In this document: positions 1 through 9,276 of the stretch, piece by piece | Layout of the letters: each line of letters begins with the position of its first letter | Position numbering within the stretch: position 1 is the first letter of the stretch | Assembly (NCBI GenBank): GCA_001801485.1 | Contig: MGXV01000040.1 | Span: 37,589-101,588 of the forward strand | Source: Gammaproteobacteria bacterium RIFCSPHIGHO2_12_FULL_37_14 | GTDB taxonomy: Bacteria; Pseudomonadota; Gammaproteobacteria; DSM-16500 | Direction of reading: 5' to 3' | DNA: 64,000 nucleotides | Position numbers and translations under genes: made by a program | Notes under the pieces: generated by a model | Databases searched by the model: none | What the model was told of the DNA's origin: nothing | The model's input: only the letters and a program-made list of their open reading frames with translations

Positions 1-1236
1 TTCAATACTTAATAATGTTTTTTGGAGTAATACTAATTGCGGTTGAATATTAATTTGAAATCGACGAGCTACTTGAAAAAGACGCAGTAATAGCTGACCA
101 AACGATATATCACGTAATGATTGCTCGAAAATAGGTTCGGAGACGCTACGAATGGCGCCTTCAAATTGATCAACCCGGGTATCGGGTGGTAACCAACCGC
201 AAGCAATATGCAATTCTGCAACTCGTTGATAATCACGTCTAAAAAAAGCTACCATGTTTTCAGCAATATAGCGTTGATCCTGACGACTCAGTGAGCCGAC
301 GATGCCAAAATCAACACAAATATAAGTGGGATTTTCTGGATCTTTATCAGATATAAAAATATTACCAGGATGTAAATCAGCATGAAAAAAACTATCGCGA
401 AAGATTTGGGTAAAGAAAATTTCGATGCCACAAAGAGCTAGTTTTTTCATATTGACGCCGGCACGTTTTAAGCTCTCGATATGATGAATGGGTATACCAT
501 GGATGCGCTCAATGATTAGAATGTTATTTCGGCAGTGCTCCCAATAAATCTTTGGTATATATAAAATTTTTGAATTAGCAAAATTACGACGCAATTGTGA
601 AGCATTCGCTCCCTCACGCATTAAATCTAGTTCATCATAGAGGGTTTGGGCAACTTCATTAATAATTTGTTTTGGTTTGAAATGACGTGCTTTAGAAGAA
701 TAACGTTCAGCAATTTTTGCGAATGCCATCAATAAATCAATATCTCGATCAATCATTTTTTTGATCTGAGGACGTAGAACTTTTACTACTACTTGATCGC
801 CATTATTTAATGTTGCAGCATGGACTTGGGCAATAGAAGCAGATGCGAGCGCTGTTGTATCAAAAACAGAAAAAACTTCTTCGATTTTGCAGTTCAATGC
901 TAATTCAATGGTTTCTTCCGCTATTTTTCCTGAAAATGGCGGAACTCGATCTTGCAATTTAGCTAATTCAATAGCGATATCGTCTGGAATGAGATCGCGA
1001 CGAGTAGAAAGAATTTGCCCGGTTTTGACAAATATTGGCCCTAGTTGTTCGATAGCCAGTCGTAAACGCTCTCCTCTAGAAAGATTTTTACCGGTTGTCC
1101 AATAAAATGGATTTAAATAAATAAAAAATCGTATGGGATAAAAACGCGGTGATCCGAGTATAATTTCATCAATATTGTATCGCGCCAAAATAAAATTGAT
1201 ACGAATAATGCGAATAAGTGATGAAAAAAATTTCAC
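1..1236 (-). CDS. ubiB: UbiB, ABC1/ADCK-family protein for ubiquinone biosynthesis (3' end cut by window)
   Basis: Atypical protein-kinase-like (ABC1/ADCK) membrane-associated factor needed for coenzyme Q synthesis. Translating the minus strand gives about 412 codons: an N-terminal stretch with LIRIIRINFILARY, then the family's KxGQ region (FVKTGQILSTR), the AQVHAA segment corresponding to the Ala-rich loop, and the kinase-like HADLHPGN and CVDFGIVG motifs. The usual length is about 540 residues, so roughly the last 130, including the C-terminal membrane segments, lie outside the window. The start is a GTG whose last two bases fall in the ubiJ stop codon (GTGA overlap), indicating translational coupling. 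It is the third gene of ubiE-ubiJ-ubiB. Confidence 0.95.
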   Translation of the reverse strand, partial: MKFFSSLIRIIRINFILARYNIDEIILGSPRFYPIRFFIYLNPFYWTTGKNLSRGERLRLAIEQLGPIFVKTGQILSTRRDLIPDDIAIELAKLQDRVPPFSGKIAEETIELALNCKIEEVFSVFDTTALASASIAQVHAATLNNGDQVVVKVLRPQIKKMIDRDIDLLMAFAKIAERYSSKARHFKPKQIINEVAQTLYDELDLMREGANASQLRRNFANSKILYIPKIYWEHCRNNILIIERIHGIPIHHIESLKRAGVNMKKLALCGIEIFFTQIFRDSFFHADLHPGNIFISDKDPENPTYICVDFGIVGSLSRQDQRYIAENMVAFFRRDYQRVAELHIACGWLPPDTRVDQFEGAIRSVSEPIFEQSLRDISFGQLLLRLFQVARRFQINIQPQLVLLQKTLLSIE

Positions 1237-1841
1237 TGCTGCTCCTCGGAAGATAACATTGTTAGTCTGGCTTCGATTCTATCAACATCTAGGCGTAACT
1301 TGTCGATATCAGCAAAGAAGTCTTGTAAGGCTTCTTGAGTAGGAAGCCAGGCTTTTTCTTCATGAATGTATTCATTGATATTTTGTGTAAAAGTTGTTTT
1401 CGTATCTTTTACCCAGCCACACATCTTATTTAGGTAACGATGCACGTGATAAGCAGGAATATCGCCGATGAGGCGAGAAGTATATTCTTCCCAATCAATT
1501 TGTAATTCATCAAATAAATCGATGACTTGCTGTCCTGTTTCAGCATTACCTTCAATGGTAATGTCTTCTGCAAAAAAATGTTGGCGTTGATCTTTGGCAA
1601 TAGCGACTCCTAATAATTGTAATGGCGTACCACGCAAAGTAGTTTCAGCAAGATAAGCATCATTAGAAACTATGCTCATACCACTTTCATTAAATACACA
1701 TTGGAAAGTGAAATGAAAAGGTAATAATTCAAAAGCAATTATTTTTCCATGTAATTTTTGTAATCGGGAGGATGATTCTGGATCTAAGTTGAGATAGTTC
1801 GCGACTGCTTTTGTAAGGGTAGAAAAAAATAATTTATTCAT
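1233..1841 (-). CDS. ubiJ: UbiJ, ubiquinone biosynthesis accessory factor (SCP2 domain)
   Basis: A 202-residue protein matching UbiJ in size and position. It has an N-terminal SCP2-type sterol/lipid-binding fold (about residues 15-120) and a C-terminal helical tail with heptad character (EALQDFFADIDKLRLDVDRIEARL). UbiJ is a non-catalytic member of the soluble Ubi complex, binding hydrophobic intermediates for the hydroxylases and methyltransferases. It lies 3 nt after ubiE and its stop overlaps the ubiB start. Sequence conservation in this family is weak, so the name rests on domain plus conserved order ubiE-ubiJ-ubiB. Confidence 0.88.
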   Translation of the reverse strand: MNKLFFSTLTKAVANYLNLDPESSSRLQKLHGKIIAFELLPFHFTFQCVFNESGMSIVSNDAYLAETTLRGTPLQLLGVAIAKDQRQHFFAEDITIEGNAETGQQVIDLFDELQIDWEEYTSRLIGDIPAYHVHRYLNKMCGWVKDTKTTFTQNINEYIHEEKAWLPTQEALQDFFADIDKLRLDVDRIEARLTMLSSEEQQ

Positions 1842-1844
1842 AGA

Positions 1845-2603
1845 TTAATACTTATATCCTGTGTGTAATGCCACCATTCCACCACTAAAATTGATATAGT
1901 CAACATCTTCAAAGCCAGCAGAACATAGCATATTCTTTAATGTCTCTTGATTAGGATGTAGGCGTATCGATTCAACTAGGTATTGATAACTAGCGCGGTC
2001 ATGAGTAATCAGTTCCCCGATTTTAGGTATGATGTTAAAAGAATATAAATCATATATTTGCTTAAAAATATCGGATTGAGGGTGTGAAAATTCGAGTATT
2101 AATAGTTTGCCACCTGGTTTTAACACACGATATAAGGAAAGCAAGGCAGCCGCTTTATCAGTGACATTTCTCAGGCCAAAAGCGATCGTGATGCAATCAA
2201 AATAATGATCGATAAACGGTAAGCATTCCGCATCAGCTTGAACATATCGCACATTACTCAAAAAACCGGCATCTGTCAGCCTATCTCGTCCAAGAGTGAG
2301 CATATCTTCATTGATATCAGTCACAATGATTTTGCCAGTGTTACCAACGCTTTTAGCACATAATTTAGCTAGGTCCCCCGTTCCTGAAGCAACATCCAGT
2401 ACTGATAATCCAGGACGCAAATTAGCTTGGGAGATAGCCCACCGTTTCCAAAGTCTGTGCAAACCAAGGGACATGAGATCATTCATCAGATCATACTTAG
2501 GCGCGACCGAACTAAATACTTCAGCTACAAAGCTAGATTTATCTTTTTTCGGTACTTGGCGATAACCAAATTGTGTCGTGTCATTTTCTATAGGCATAGT
2601 CAT
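1845..2603 (-). CDS. ubiE: UbiE, demethylubiquinone/demethylmenaquinone C-methyltransferase
   Basis: SAM-dependent class I methyltransferase of 252 residues that methylates the quinone ring in ubiquinone (and menaquinone) synthesis. Visible motifs are the family N-terminal signature [22 protein letters not shown], the SAM-binding [11 protein letters not shown], the acidic loop VTDINEDML, the family signature FGLRNVTDK, and LEFSHP. The start has two closely spaced ATGs (2603 and 2597), and the upstream ribosome site is weak for both. First gene of the ubiE-ubiJ-ubiB operon; the promoter should lie in the 86-nt divergent gap shared with the secreted protein gene at 2690. Confidence 0.96.
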   Translation of the reverse strand: MTMPIENDTTQFGYRQVPKKDKSSFVAEVFSSVAPKYDLMNDLMSLGLHRLWKRWAISQANLRPGLSVLDVASGTGDLAKLCAKSVGNTGKIIVTDINEDMLTLGRDRLTDAGFLSNVRYVQADAECLPFIDHYFDCITIAFGLRNVTDKAAALLSLYRVLKPGGKLLILEFSHPQSDIFKQIYDLYSFNIIPKIGELITHDRASYQYLVESIRLHPNQETLKNMLCSAGFEDVDYINFSGGMVALHTGYKY

Positions 2604-2624
2604 TCATCATGATTTAGTTTGTTT

Positions 2625-2665
2625 ATTATCCTAGAAACAGCTGTAAGGTGCGAGTATTATCCTAG
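2625..2665. repeat. Pair of 10-bp direct repeats in a divergent promoter gap
   Basis: ATTATCCTAG occurs at 2625-2634 and again at 2656-2665, 31 bp apart start to start (about three helical turns), between the divergent starts of ubiE and the small secreted protein. Same-face spacing in a divergent gap is compatible with a regulator-binding pair, but no known box is matched. This is an inference from repetition alone. Confidence 0.3.
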
Positions 2666-2689
2666 TAATAAATATGGTGGAGTAGCGAG

Positions 2690-3052
2690 ATGAAGAGTCT
2701 GTTGAGTGGTTTAGGTAGGTTTAGCTTATTATTGGGTATGTCTTCAACTATATTCGGATCAGATGCAACAGGGATTTCTTTAGTTCCTACAGTACAAAAA
2801 ATATATCGATGTTACGGCCAAACCAAACCGACAGAACAAGACGTGAACACATTAAGGTATACCAAATCTTATCGATGTGATGGCGTGAAAGAAAAATCGG
2901 AATATATTACTTGCCCAAAAGGTTACGTCTCTGTTGGCGTATATGTTTGGAAATATACAGAAGGGATGCCCCCAACGTGGGCAACACGATGCAGAGTCGC
3001 ATGCGCAAAAGTGACGGCAGAAACCAAATTAAACATTTGTAGATGGGAATAG
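2690..3052 (+). CDS. Small Cys-rich secreted protein of unknown function
   Basis: A 120-residue protein with a plausible Sec signal peptide (basic MKSLLSGLGR, hydrophobic core FSLLLGMSSTIFG, likely cleavage near residues 24-28). The mature part has six cysteines, an even number that suggests disulfide bonds after export to the periplasm or outside. A ribosome site (GGTGGAG) lies upstream of the ATG. I do not recognise a family. The gene stands alone between ubiE (divergent) and queF (convergent, 14 nt away). Accessory character and export make a host-interaction role possible, but nothing shows it. Confidence 0.7.
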   Translation: MKSLLSGLGRFSLLLGMSSTIFGSDATGISLVPTVQKIYRCYGQTKPTEQDVNTLRYTKSYRCDGVKEKSEYITCPKGYVSVGVYVWKYTEGMPPTWATRCRVACAKVTAETKLNICRWE

Positions 3053-3066
3053 CCTACTAACCGTAT

Positions 3067-3891
3067 TTACTGTCGCCATAATCTAATGTTTTCTAGGGTA
3101 ACATCGTAATTTGCTCGATAAGGGTTAATATCTAAACCACCTCGCCGGGTATAACGAGCGTAAACCAGGAGCTTTTGCGGTGCGCAAAAGCGCATGATAT
3201 CTATAAAAATTCGCTCAACACATTGCTCATGAAATTCGTTATGATTGCGAAAAGAGATAATATATTTTAATAATCCTTCGGATTGTATTTTTTTACCTGT
3301 GTAGCTTATCAAGATGCTACCCCAATCAGGTTGTCCTGTAATTAAACAATTAGATTTTAATAAATCCGAATAGAGCGTTTCTGTTATCAACGAATCTTCT
3401 AATATTAAATATTCTGGGTTGAGAGAATAGGTATCACAAGAGATATCTAACTCATCTAAACAGATACCAACAAAATGTTGGTTAATCACCTGGGAGGCTT
3501 TTTTAAGTGGAATTAATTTTATCGCAACGGGTGCACCAGCGGCTGCTGTAAGATCACGAGTAAGAAAATTTTCTACAGCTGCAAATGAATCGAATAATGT
3601 ATTGTTATAGGAATTTAAGTAAAGTTTAAATGATTTTGATTCAATTAAGTTAGGTGATTCACAAGGAATCGTAAATTCTGCTCCCGCAACGATAGGTTTG
3701 CCTTTTGAGTTTAACCAAGATAGTTCATAAGCATTCCAGATATCGTTGCCTTGAAATGGAAGCGTGTGATCCACGCCGATTTCTTTACGTTTATTTTTTC
3801 TGGGAATGGGAAAAAGTAAATTAGCTTGATAATGAGAAAGATAGGTAGATTTTTTTCCTAAAGGCGAGTGGTGTAAGTTTTTAGAATTCAT
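3067..3891 (-). CDS. queF: QueF, NADPH-dependent preQ0 reductase (long form)
   Basis: Reduces 7-cyano-7-deazaguanine (preQ0) to preQ1 in queuosine tRNA modification. At 274 residues it has the length of the long, two-half QueF of Escherichia coli type. Visible are the QueF substrate motif ESKSFKLYLNSYN (about residues 84-96), the catalytic cysteine in SNCLITGQPDW (C182) with the proton-donor Asp at 189, and FHEQCVERIF near 220. It starts 5 nt after the parA stop and so is likely co-transcribed with mnmG-rsmG-parA. Together with mnmG it places two wobble-base modification enzymes in one operon. It occupies the place where parB usually sits. Confidence 0.95.
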   Translation of the reverse strand: MNSKNLHHSPLGKKSTYLSHYQANLLFPIPRKNKRKEIGVDHTLPFQGNDIWNAYELSWLNSKGKPIVAGAEFTIPCESPNLIESKSFKLYLNSYNNTLFDSFAAVENFLTRDLTAAAGAPVAIKLIPLKKASQVINQHFVGICLDELDISCDTYSLNPEYLILEDSLITETLYSDLLKSNCLITGQPDWGSILISYTGKKIQSEGLLKYIISFRNHNEFHEQCVERIFIDIMRFCAPQKLLVYARYTRRGGLDINPYRANYDVTLENIRLWRQ

Positions 3892-3896
3892 GAGAT

Positions 3897-4664
3897 TTAA
3901 GGACTTTCTCCTCTTCTGACAATCTCGCCAGCTAGAGCAAGATAAGCAAGAGCGCCTTGCGATTTTTCATCGTAGTGTAAAACAGGCGTGCCATGGCTGG
4001 GTGCTTCGGCTAGTCTTACATTGCGGGGAATGACGGTGCGATAAACACGTTCTGGAAAATGTTCTAGTAATTGCGTAGAAACATCAACAGCTAAACGATT
4101 GCGGCCATCATACATTGTGCGCAACAAGCCTTCGATATGTAATTTATGATTGATGGTATGACGAATTTGTTCGACAGTACTTAACAAACCACTTAATCCT
4201 TCCAAGGCAAAGTATTCACATTGAATCGGTATGAGGACAGAATCAGCGGCAACTAAAGCATTCACCGTTAGTACACTCAAAGACGGTGGACAATCAATGA
4301 GAATATAATCATATTCACTAATAATCTGATCGAGAATAGATTTTAAACGTTGTTCACGTTGAGGTAGTTGTAACAATTGCATTTCAGCAACAATTAAATC
4401 TTGATTAGTTGCTAATAGTTCATAGCCGGAAGCTGTCTTAAGCAAGGCATCTTTAATCCCGACTTCGTTGCATAAAACCTGGGTCGAGGTATGATGAATT
4501 TGCGATTTGCCAATCCCGCTTCCTACCGTTGCATTGCCTTGTGGATCTAAGTCGAAGAGCAAGACGCGACGTTGCATAGCAGCGAATGAGGCGGCTAAAT
4601 TAATGCTGGTTGTCGTTTTACCTACCCCACCTTTTTGATTAGCGATAGCTATTATTTTTCCCAA
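3897..4664 (-). CDS. parA: ParA/Soj chromosome-partitioning ATPase
   Basis: Deviant Walker-type ATPase of 255 residues that drives origin-region segregation together with ParB bound at parS. Visible motifs are Walker A' KGGVGKTTT at about residues 10-18, the switch region LLFDLDPQGNAT, Walker B-like YILIDCPPSLS, and the C-terminal NVRLAEAPSHG typical of chromosomal Soj proteins. It follows rsmG by 10 nt in the classical mnmG-rsmG-parA arrangement. The usual next gene, parB, is absent here: the next gene is queF. Without a partner in cis, ParB must be encoded elsewhere or be missing. Confidence 0.95.
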   Translation of the reverse strand: MGKIIAIANQKGGVGKTTTSINLAASFAAMQRRVLLFDLDPQGNATVGSGIGKSQIHHTSTQVLCNEVGIKDALLKTASGYELLATNQDLIVAEMQLLQLPQREQRLKSILDQIISEYDYILIDCPPSLSVLTVNALVAADSVLIPIQCEYFALEGLSGLLSTVEQIRHTINHKLHIEGLLRTMYDGRNRLAVDVSTQLLEHFPERVYRTVIPRNVRLAEAPSHGTPVLHYDEKSQGALAYLALAGEIVRRGESP

Positions 4665-4674
4665 TGAAATATCC

Positions 4675-5307
4675 TCAGTTGTTTACACGCCGAATGCACA
4701 CGATATGACGTTCGACCGTTATCCCTTGTAAATGTAACCTTATGACATTCTCTACCATGAAACCATTTGGCATGTCATCAATTTCTTTTTGTGGAAATTT
4801 TCCTTTCATTGCAAGCAATCGCCCATCAGATGTTAGCAAATGTTTAGTCATTTGCACAAAGTGGTGCAAACTACCAAAAGCTCGTGAAACAATACTATCA
4901 AACTGGTGTTGTGGATGAAAAGCTTCGCAATTGCTATGAATCACTGTTATTTGTGGTAATTTTAATTCGGCAATAACTTGGGTCATAAAACGAGTTTTTT
5001 TGCTATTTTTATCTAATAATATCCATTGGTGTTTTGGTTGAATAATAGCTAATGGAATACCAGGTAAGCCAGCACCACTACCAACATCTAAGCAGTAGGT
5101 ACCTTGTAAATGAGTTTGCACAAGCAAGCTATCAATCAAGTGTAAATACACTTGATCTCGGGGAGAAGTAATGGCGGTGAGATTAAAGACGTTGTTCCAG
5201 GTTTGTAATAATTCAAGATAATGCACGAGTTTCTGTTGTTGATCGGGATGAATAATCAGCTGATTTTCACCTAATGCTTGAGTAAGGATTTCTTGAAGAT
5301 TGCTCAT
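4675..5307 (-). CDS. rsmG: RsmG (GidB), 16S rRNA m7G527 methyltransferase
   Basis: SAM-dependent methyltransferase of 210 residues that modifies G527 of 16S rRNA. It shows the family signatures [10 protein letters not shown] near the N-terminus, the SAM-binding [15 protein letters not shown], the acidic-loop equivalent [12 protein letters not shown], and IVSRAF. Length matches the family (about 207 in E. coli). It overlaps the end of mnmG by 4 nt, indicating translational coupling, and continues into parA. Confidence 0.96.
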   Translation of the reverse strand: MSNLQEILTQALGENQLIIHPDQQQKLVHYLELLQTWNNVFNLTAITSPRDQVYLHLIDSLLVQTHLQGTYCLDVGSGAGLPGIPLAIIQPKHQWILLDKNSKKTRFMTQVIAELKLPQITVIHSNCEAFHPQHQFDSIVSRAFGSLHHFVQMTKHLLTSDGRLLAMKGKFPQKEIDDMPNGFMVENVIRLHLQGITVERHIVCIRRVNN

Positions 5308-7187
5308 TGCGCACGCTTTCTGTGCAAATGCACTAGCAATAAGGAAATGGCAGCTGGTGTCATACCTTGAATACGTGATGCTTGACCTATTGTTGCAGGG
5401 CGAATAGTGGTTAATTTTTGTCGAATTTCTGTGGATAAGCCAATGACATTATCATAATGAATATCATTTGGTAATTTTATTATTTCCTGTCGGCTAAATT
5501 TTGCAATTTCATCTTGTTGCCTATCGATATAGCCAGCATATTTGATTTGAATTTCGATTTGTTCCGCAGCTTTTTCATCATCCAGTCCAGGACCAAGAGC
5601 TTGAAACGCCATTAAATCACGGTAAGTGATATTGGGTCGACGGAGTAATTCAATCAAGTGATATTCATGAGTTAGTAATTGGCCATCTAATAAATTTTCT
5701 ATTTGTTTTGCAACATTGGTATGGGGGTGAACAAAAGTGGATTGTAAACGAACTTTTTCTTGTTCAATGGCAACACGCTTGTTTTCAAAATACTGCCAAC
5801 GCTTGCTATCAATTAATCCAAATTCAAATGCTTTTGGCGTTAGACGCAAATCAGCATTATCTTCACGTAAAGACAATCGATACTCTGCGCGACTGGTGAA
5901 CATTCGGTAAGGTTCTTGTGTGCCTCGAGTCACTAAATCATCGATTAATACACCGATATATGCTTCATCACGGCGCGGTGTCCACGCCTCTTGATCATTG
6001 ATATATCGTGTAGCATTGATACCAGCAATGATGCCTTGAGCGGCGGCTTCTTCATAACCGGTGGTACCGTTTATTTGACCAGCAAAGAAAAGTCCGGCAA
6101 TTGCTTTGGTTTCAAGCGATGGTTTGAGGTCGCGAGGATCAAAGTAATCATATTCAATCGCATACCCTGGTCTCGTAATATGTGCATTTTCAAATCCGCG
6201 TATCGAACGCACAAACTCAACTTGTGTCGAATAGGGCAAGCTAGTAGAAATGCCATTTGGATAAAGCTCAGGCGTAGTCAATCCCTCTGGTTCAACAAAA
6301 ATCTGGTGTGAATTTTTATCAGCGAAACGAATAATTTTATCTTCGATAGAGGGACAATAGCGAGGACCTATCCCTTCAATCACACCCGTATAAAGAGGAG
6401 ATTCCTTTAACCCCTCACGAATATAGTCATGGGTTTTTTCATTAGTATGCGTGATATAACAACAGATTTGCTCGGGGTGATCTGCAATTTTTCCCATGAA
6501 AGAAAACACGGGCGTTGGACTATCACCCATTTGTTTTTCCATTACAGTGAAATCAACTGTTCGGCCGTCTATACGTGGTGGTGTGCCTGTTTTTAACCGA
6601 CTCATTCGAAAAGGAAGATCGCGTAATCGTGAAGCGAGTGTTTTTGCAGGAGGATCGCCTGCTCGACCGGCTTCATAATGATTCAGACCAATGTGAATTT
6701 TGCCAGCTAGAAACGTACCCGCAGTTAAAATGACTGCTTTTCCATAAATTTTCAAACCCATTTGGGTGACCACGCCAATAACACGGTCTTGTTCGATAAG
6801 AAAATCATCGACGGGTTGTTGGAATAAATAAAGATTAGTTTGAGTTTCGAGAAGATGGCGAATCGCTTGTTTATAAAGCAGGCGATCTGCTTGAGCACGA
6901 GTGGCGCGTACGGCCGGTCCTTTGCTCGCATTTAATATGCGAAAATGTATACCAGCTATGTCTGCTGCAGATGCCATCACACCACCTAAAGCATCAATTT
7001 CTTTGACCAGATGGCCTTTGCCAATTCCACCAATAGCTGGATTACAAGACATTTGGCCTAATGTTTCGATATTATGAGTGAGTAGTAAAGTTTTGGATTG
7101 CATACGTGAAGCGGCTAGCGCAGCCTCTGTGCCAGCATGTCCACCTCCTACTACTATCACATCAAATTGTTTTTTAAAATCAATCAT
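5304..7187 (-). CDS. mnmG: MnmG (GidA), tRNA uridine 5-carboxymethylaminomethyl modification enzyme
   Basis: FAD-dependent subunit of the MnmE-MnmG complex that installs the cmnm5 group on wobble U34. The 627-residue length matches the family (629 in E. coli). The dinucleotide-binding [12 protein letters not shown] lies near residue 12, followed by the signatures [18 protein letters not shown] and CPSIEDKI, the [18 protein letters not shown] stretch, and the C-terminal helical domain with [16 protein letters not shown]. It is first in mnmG-rsmG-parA-queF. The promoter should lie in the 113-nt gap to the divergent FAD oxidoreductase gene. Confidence 0.98.
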   Translation of the reverse strand: MIDFKKQFDVIVVGGGHAGTEAALAASRMQSKTLLLTHNIETLGQMSCNPAIGGIGKGHLVKEIDALGGVMASAADIAGIHFRILNASKGPAVRATRAQADRLLYKQAIRHLLETQTNLYLFQQPVDDFLIEQDRVIGVVTQMGLKIYGKAVILTAGTFLAGKIHIGLNHYEAGRAGDPPAKTLASRLRDLPFRMSRLKTGTPPRIDGRTVDFTVMEKQMGDSPTPVFSFMGKIADHPEQICCYITHTNEKTHDYIREGLKESPLYTGVIEGIGPRYCPSIEDKIIRFADKNSHQIFVEPEGLTTPELYPNGISTSLPYSTQVEFVRSIRGFENAHITRPGYAIEYDYFDPRDLKPSLETKAIAGLFFAGQINGTTGYEEAAAQGIIAGINATRYINDQEAWTPRRDEAYIGVLIDDLVTRGTQEPYRMFTSRAEYRLSLREDNADLRLTPKAFEFGLIDSKRWQYFENKRVAIEQEKVRLQSTFVHPHTNVAKQIENLLDGQLLTHEYHLIELLRRPNITYRDLMAFQALGPGLDDEKAAEQIEIQIKYAGYIDRQQDEIAKFSRQEIIKLPNDIHYDNVIGLSTEIRQKLTTIRPATIGQASRIQGMTPAAISLLLVHLHRKRAQ

Positions 7188-7300
7188 TTAAATATACCTA
7201 GGTTAAAAAGATTATGGATTGCCAACAATTTTACTATTTTTCTTACGAAAGGAGTAAAATTTCACTTTAATCTTGACTGGGTAAGGTTAAAGAGTGAGGT

Positions 7301-8518
7301 ATGATGACAAAAAATGCAGCAGCAGATATTGTAATTTTTGGTGGTGGCATTGCTGGTTTATGGTTGTTAAATCGCTTACGACAATTGGGCTTGGCAGTGA
7401 TTTTGCTTGAATCAGGCTATTTAGGCGGGGGGCAAACACATAAAGCTCAAGGAATTATTCATGGGGGTATGAAATATGCTTTGCAAGGAACATTCACGAG
7501 TGATGCCCGTGCCATGGGCGATATGCCAGATATTTGGAAGCAATGTATAGAAGGCAAAGGCGAAATTGATTTAAGTCGTGTGCCTGTTCTCTCGAGGCAA
7601 CATTATCTGTGGTCACAAAATAAATTCACTTCTAAGCTAGCTGGTTTTTTTGCAAACCTTGCTCTCACAAATAAAGTTGAAGCACTCACTAAAGAAAATT
7701 ATCCTGCTGTATTTCAACATCCCGCTTTCAAAGGAGAAGTTTTTTCTCTGGATGAAATGGTAATTGATGTGACCTTATTAATACGTGAATTAGTGAAAGC
7801 CAATCAAGATGCAATTTTTAAAATCGAGCCACTCTGTGAGCATGAATTAAAGTTCAATGAGCAAGGTAATTTAGTTTCGGCAACCGTTTATATGGCAGGA
7901 AAATCGATTGAAATTAAAGCGCAGCATTTTGTATTTACAGCGGGCGCTGGAAACGAAATTATTATTCATAAATTAAAAACGCGCGATGTTGCTATGCAAC
8001 GACGGCCTCTACACATGGTTTTAGTCAAAATGCCATTTGATTATCCTTTGTATGGACATTGTTTAGGATTAGGACCTCGGCCTAGAATTACCATCACTAC
8101 ACATCGAACTCAAGATGGCAGTACTATTTGGTATTTAGGCGGACAAATAGCTGAAGATGGGATAACGCGGGATAGCGATGCGCAAATTAAGGCGGCGCGC
8201 ACCGAATTACAAGCTTTGTTTCCATGGCTTGATTTTTCAGGGGCGATTTTTTTTACATTTATTATAGATAGAGCTGAACCATTACAGAAGAATGGTTACA
8301 AGCCAGAAACATCTTATACCAAAACGATACAAAACATGACTATTGCTTGGCCAACTAAATTAGCATTAGCACCGAAATTGGCGCAAGAAATTCTTATACA
8401 AATACAAGCTGCACATATTCAACCAAAAATTTTTGATACGCGAGAATTACGTTCATGGCCTATTCCGCCACTTGCTAGACCGATCTGGGAGGATGCATTT
8501 TGCAAAAGCGTCGCCTAG
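7301..8518 (+). CDS. FAD-dependent oxidoreductase (DAO superfamily)
   Basis: A 405-residue flavoprotein with an N-terminal dinucleotide-binding fold (IVIFGGGIAGLWLLNRL, then LLESGYLGGGQTHKAQGIIHGG). The latter resembles the FAD-contact region of glycerol-3-phosphate dehydrogenases and glycine/D-amino-acid oxidases. There is no signal peptide, so it should be cytoplasmic or peripheral. The substrate cannot be named from the sequence. Its 3' end overlaps the aldo/keto reductase gene by 19 nt, so the two are translationally linked and may act on related substrates. Two tandem ATGs (7301, 7304) are possible starts. Confidence 0.85.
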   Translation: MMTKNAAADIVIFGGGIAGLWLLNRLRQLGLAVILLESGYLGGGQTHKAQGIIHGGMKYALQGTFTSDARAMGDMPDIWKQCIEGKGEIDLSRVPVLSRQHYLWSQNKFTSKLAGFFANLALTNKVEALTKENYPAVFQHPAFKGEVFSLDEMVIDVTLLIRELVKANQDAIFKIEPLCEHELKFNEQGNLVSATVYMAGKSIEIKAQHFVFTAGAGNEIIIHKLKTRDVAMQRRPLHMVLVKMPFDYPLYGHCLGLGPRPRITITTHRTQDGSTIWYLGGQIAEDGITRDSDAQIKAARTELQALFPWLDFSGAIFFTFIIDRAEPLQKNGYKPETSYTKTIQNMTIAWPTKLALAPKLAQEILIQIQAAHIQPKIFDTRELRSWPIPPLARPIWEDAFCKSVA

Positions 8519-9276
8519 GACAAACAAATATTGTTGTTAGTGAGATAGGTTTGGGGACAGTAAAATTTGGACGCAATCAAGGAGTAAATTATCCTACTGC
8601 ATTTCAATTACCTTCTGATCAGGAGTTAGCGAATTTGCTGGCTGAAGCGTTTGATTTGGGAATTAATCTCATTGATACAGCACCTGCCTATGGCACGAGT
8701 GAAGAACGAATAGGAAAGTTGTTAGGTGGTAAGCGTCAGGATTGGGTTATCTCTACCAAAGTGGGCGAAGAATTTTTTGCTGAAACATCTCAATTTGATT
8801 TTTCTGAACAAGCTATTTTCCGTAGTGTAGAAAGAAGTTTGCTGCGTTTACACACGGATTATTTGGATATTTTGTTGGTGCATTCGAATGGAGAGGATGT
8901 TCGATTAATTGAACAAGAACAGGTTTTTGTAACACTTGGAGCATTAAAACAAACTGGAAAAATTCGCGCATTTGGAATGTCATCAAAAACAATTGCTGGA
9001 GGCTTATTAACAATGGAGTACGCAGATATTGGTATGGTGGCTTTTAACTTAGCACATCAAGCTGAGCGTGAAGTCATCCAAAAAGCGAATGATTTAAGAA
9101 AAGGGATATTGATTAAAAAAGCATTAGCTAGCGGTCATTTGCAAACATTACAATCGAAAGATCCTGTTGCGGATTCATTGCGTTTTATTTTAGCAGAACC
9201 TGGCGTCAGTAGCGTGATTATTGGTACGCTTAATTCTTTGCATTTGAGAGAAAACATTACGGCGTATGCAGGTTAA
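8500..9276 (+). CDS. Aldo/keto reductase family protein
   Basis: A 258-residue NAD(P)H-linked TIM-barrel oxidoreductase. The catalytic tetrad is recognisable: Asp and Tyr in NLIDTAPAYGTSEERIG, Lys in WVISTKVG, and His in DILLVHSNG. The N-terminus MQKRRLGQTNIVVSEIGLG is typical. The start is a TTG at 8500, chosen because a strong ribosome site (GGGAGG, 8487-8492) sits 7 nt upstream and the next in-frame candidates would remove the conserved N-terminus. It is coupled to the preceding FAD oxidoreductase. Its last 20 nt overlap the convergent nicotinate phosphoribosyltransferase gene. Substrate unknown. Confidence 0.88.
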   Translation: MQKRRLGQTNIVVSEIGLGTVKFGRNQGVNYPTAFQLPSDQELANLLAEAFDLGINLIDTAPAYGTSEERIGKLLGGKRQDWVISTKVGEEFFAETSQFDFSEQAIFRSVERSLLRLHTDYLDILLVHSNGEDVRLIEQEQVFVTLGALKQTGKIRAFGMSSKTIAGGLLTMEYADIGMVAFNLAHQAEREVIQKANDLRKGILIKKALASGHLQTLQSKDPVADSLRFILAEPGVSSVIIGTLNSLHLRENITAYAG

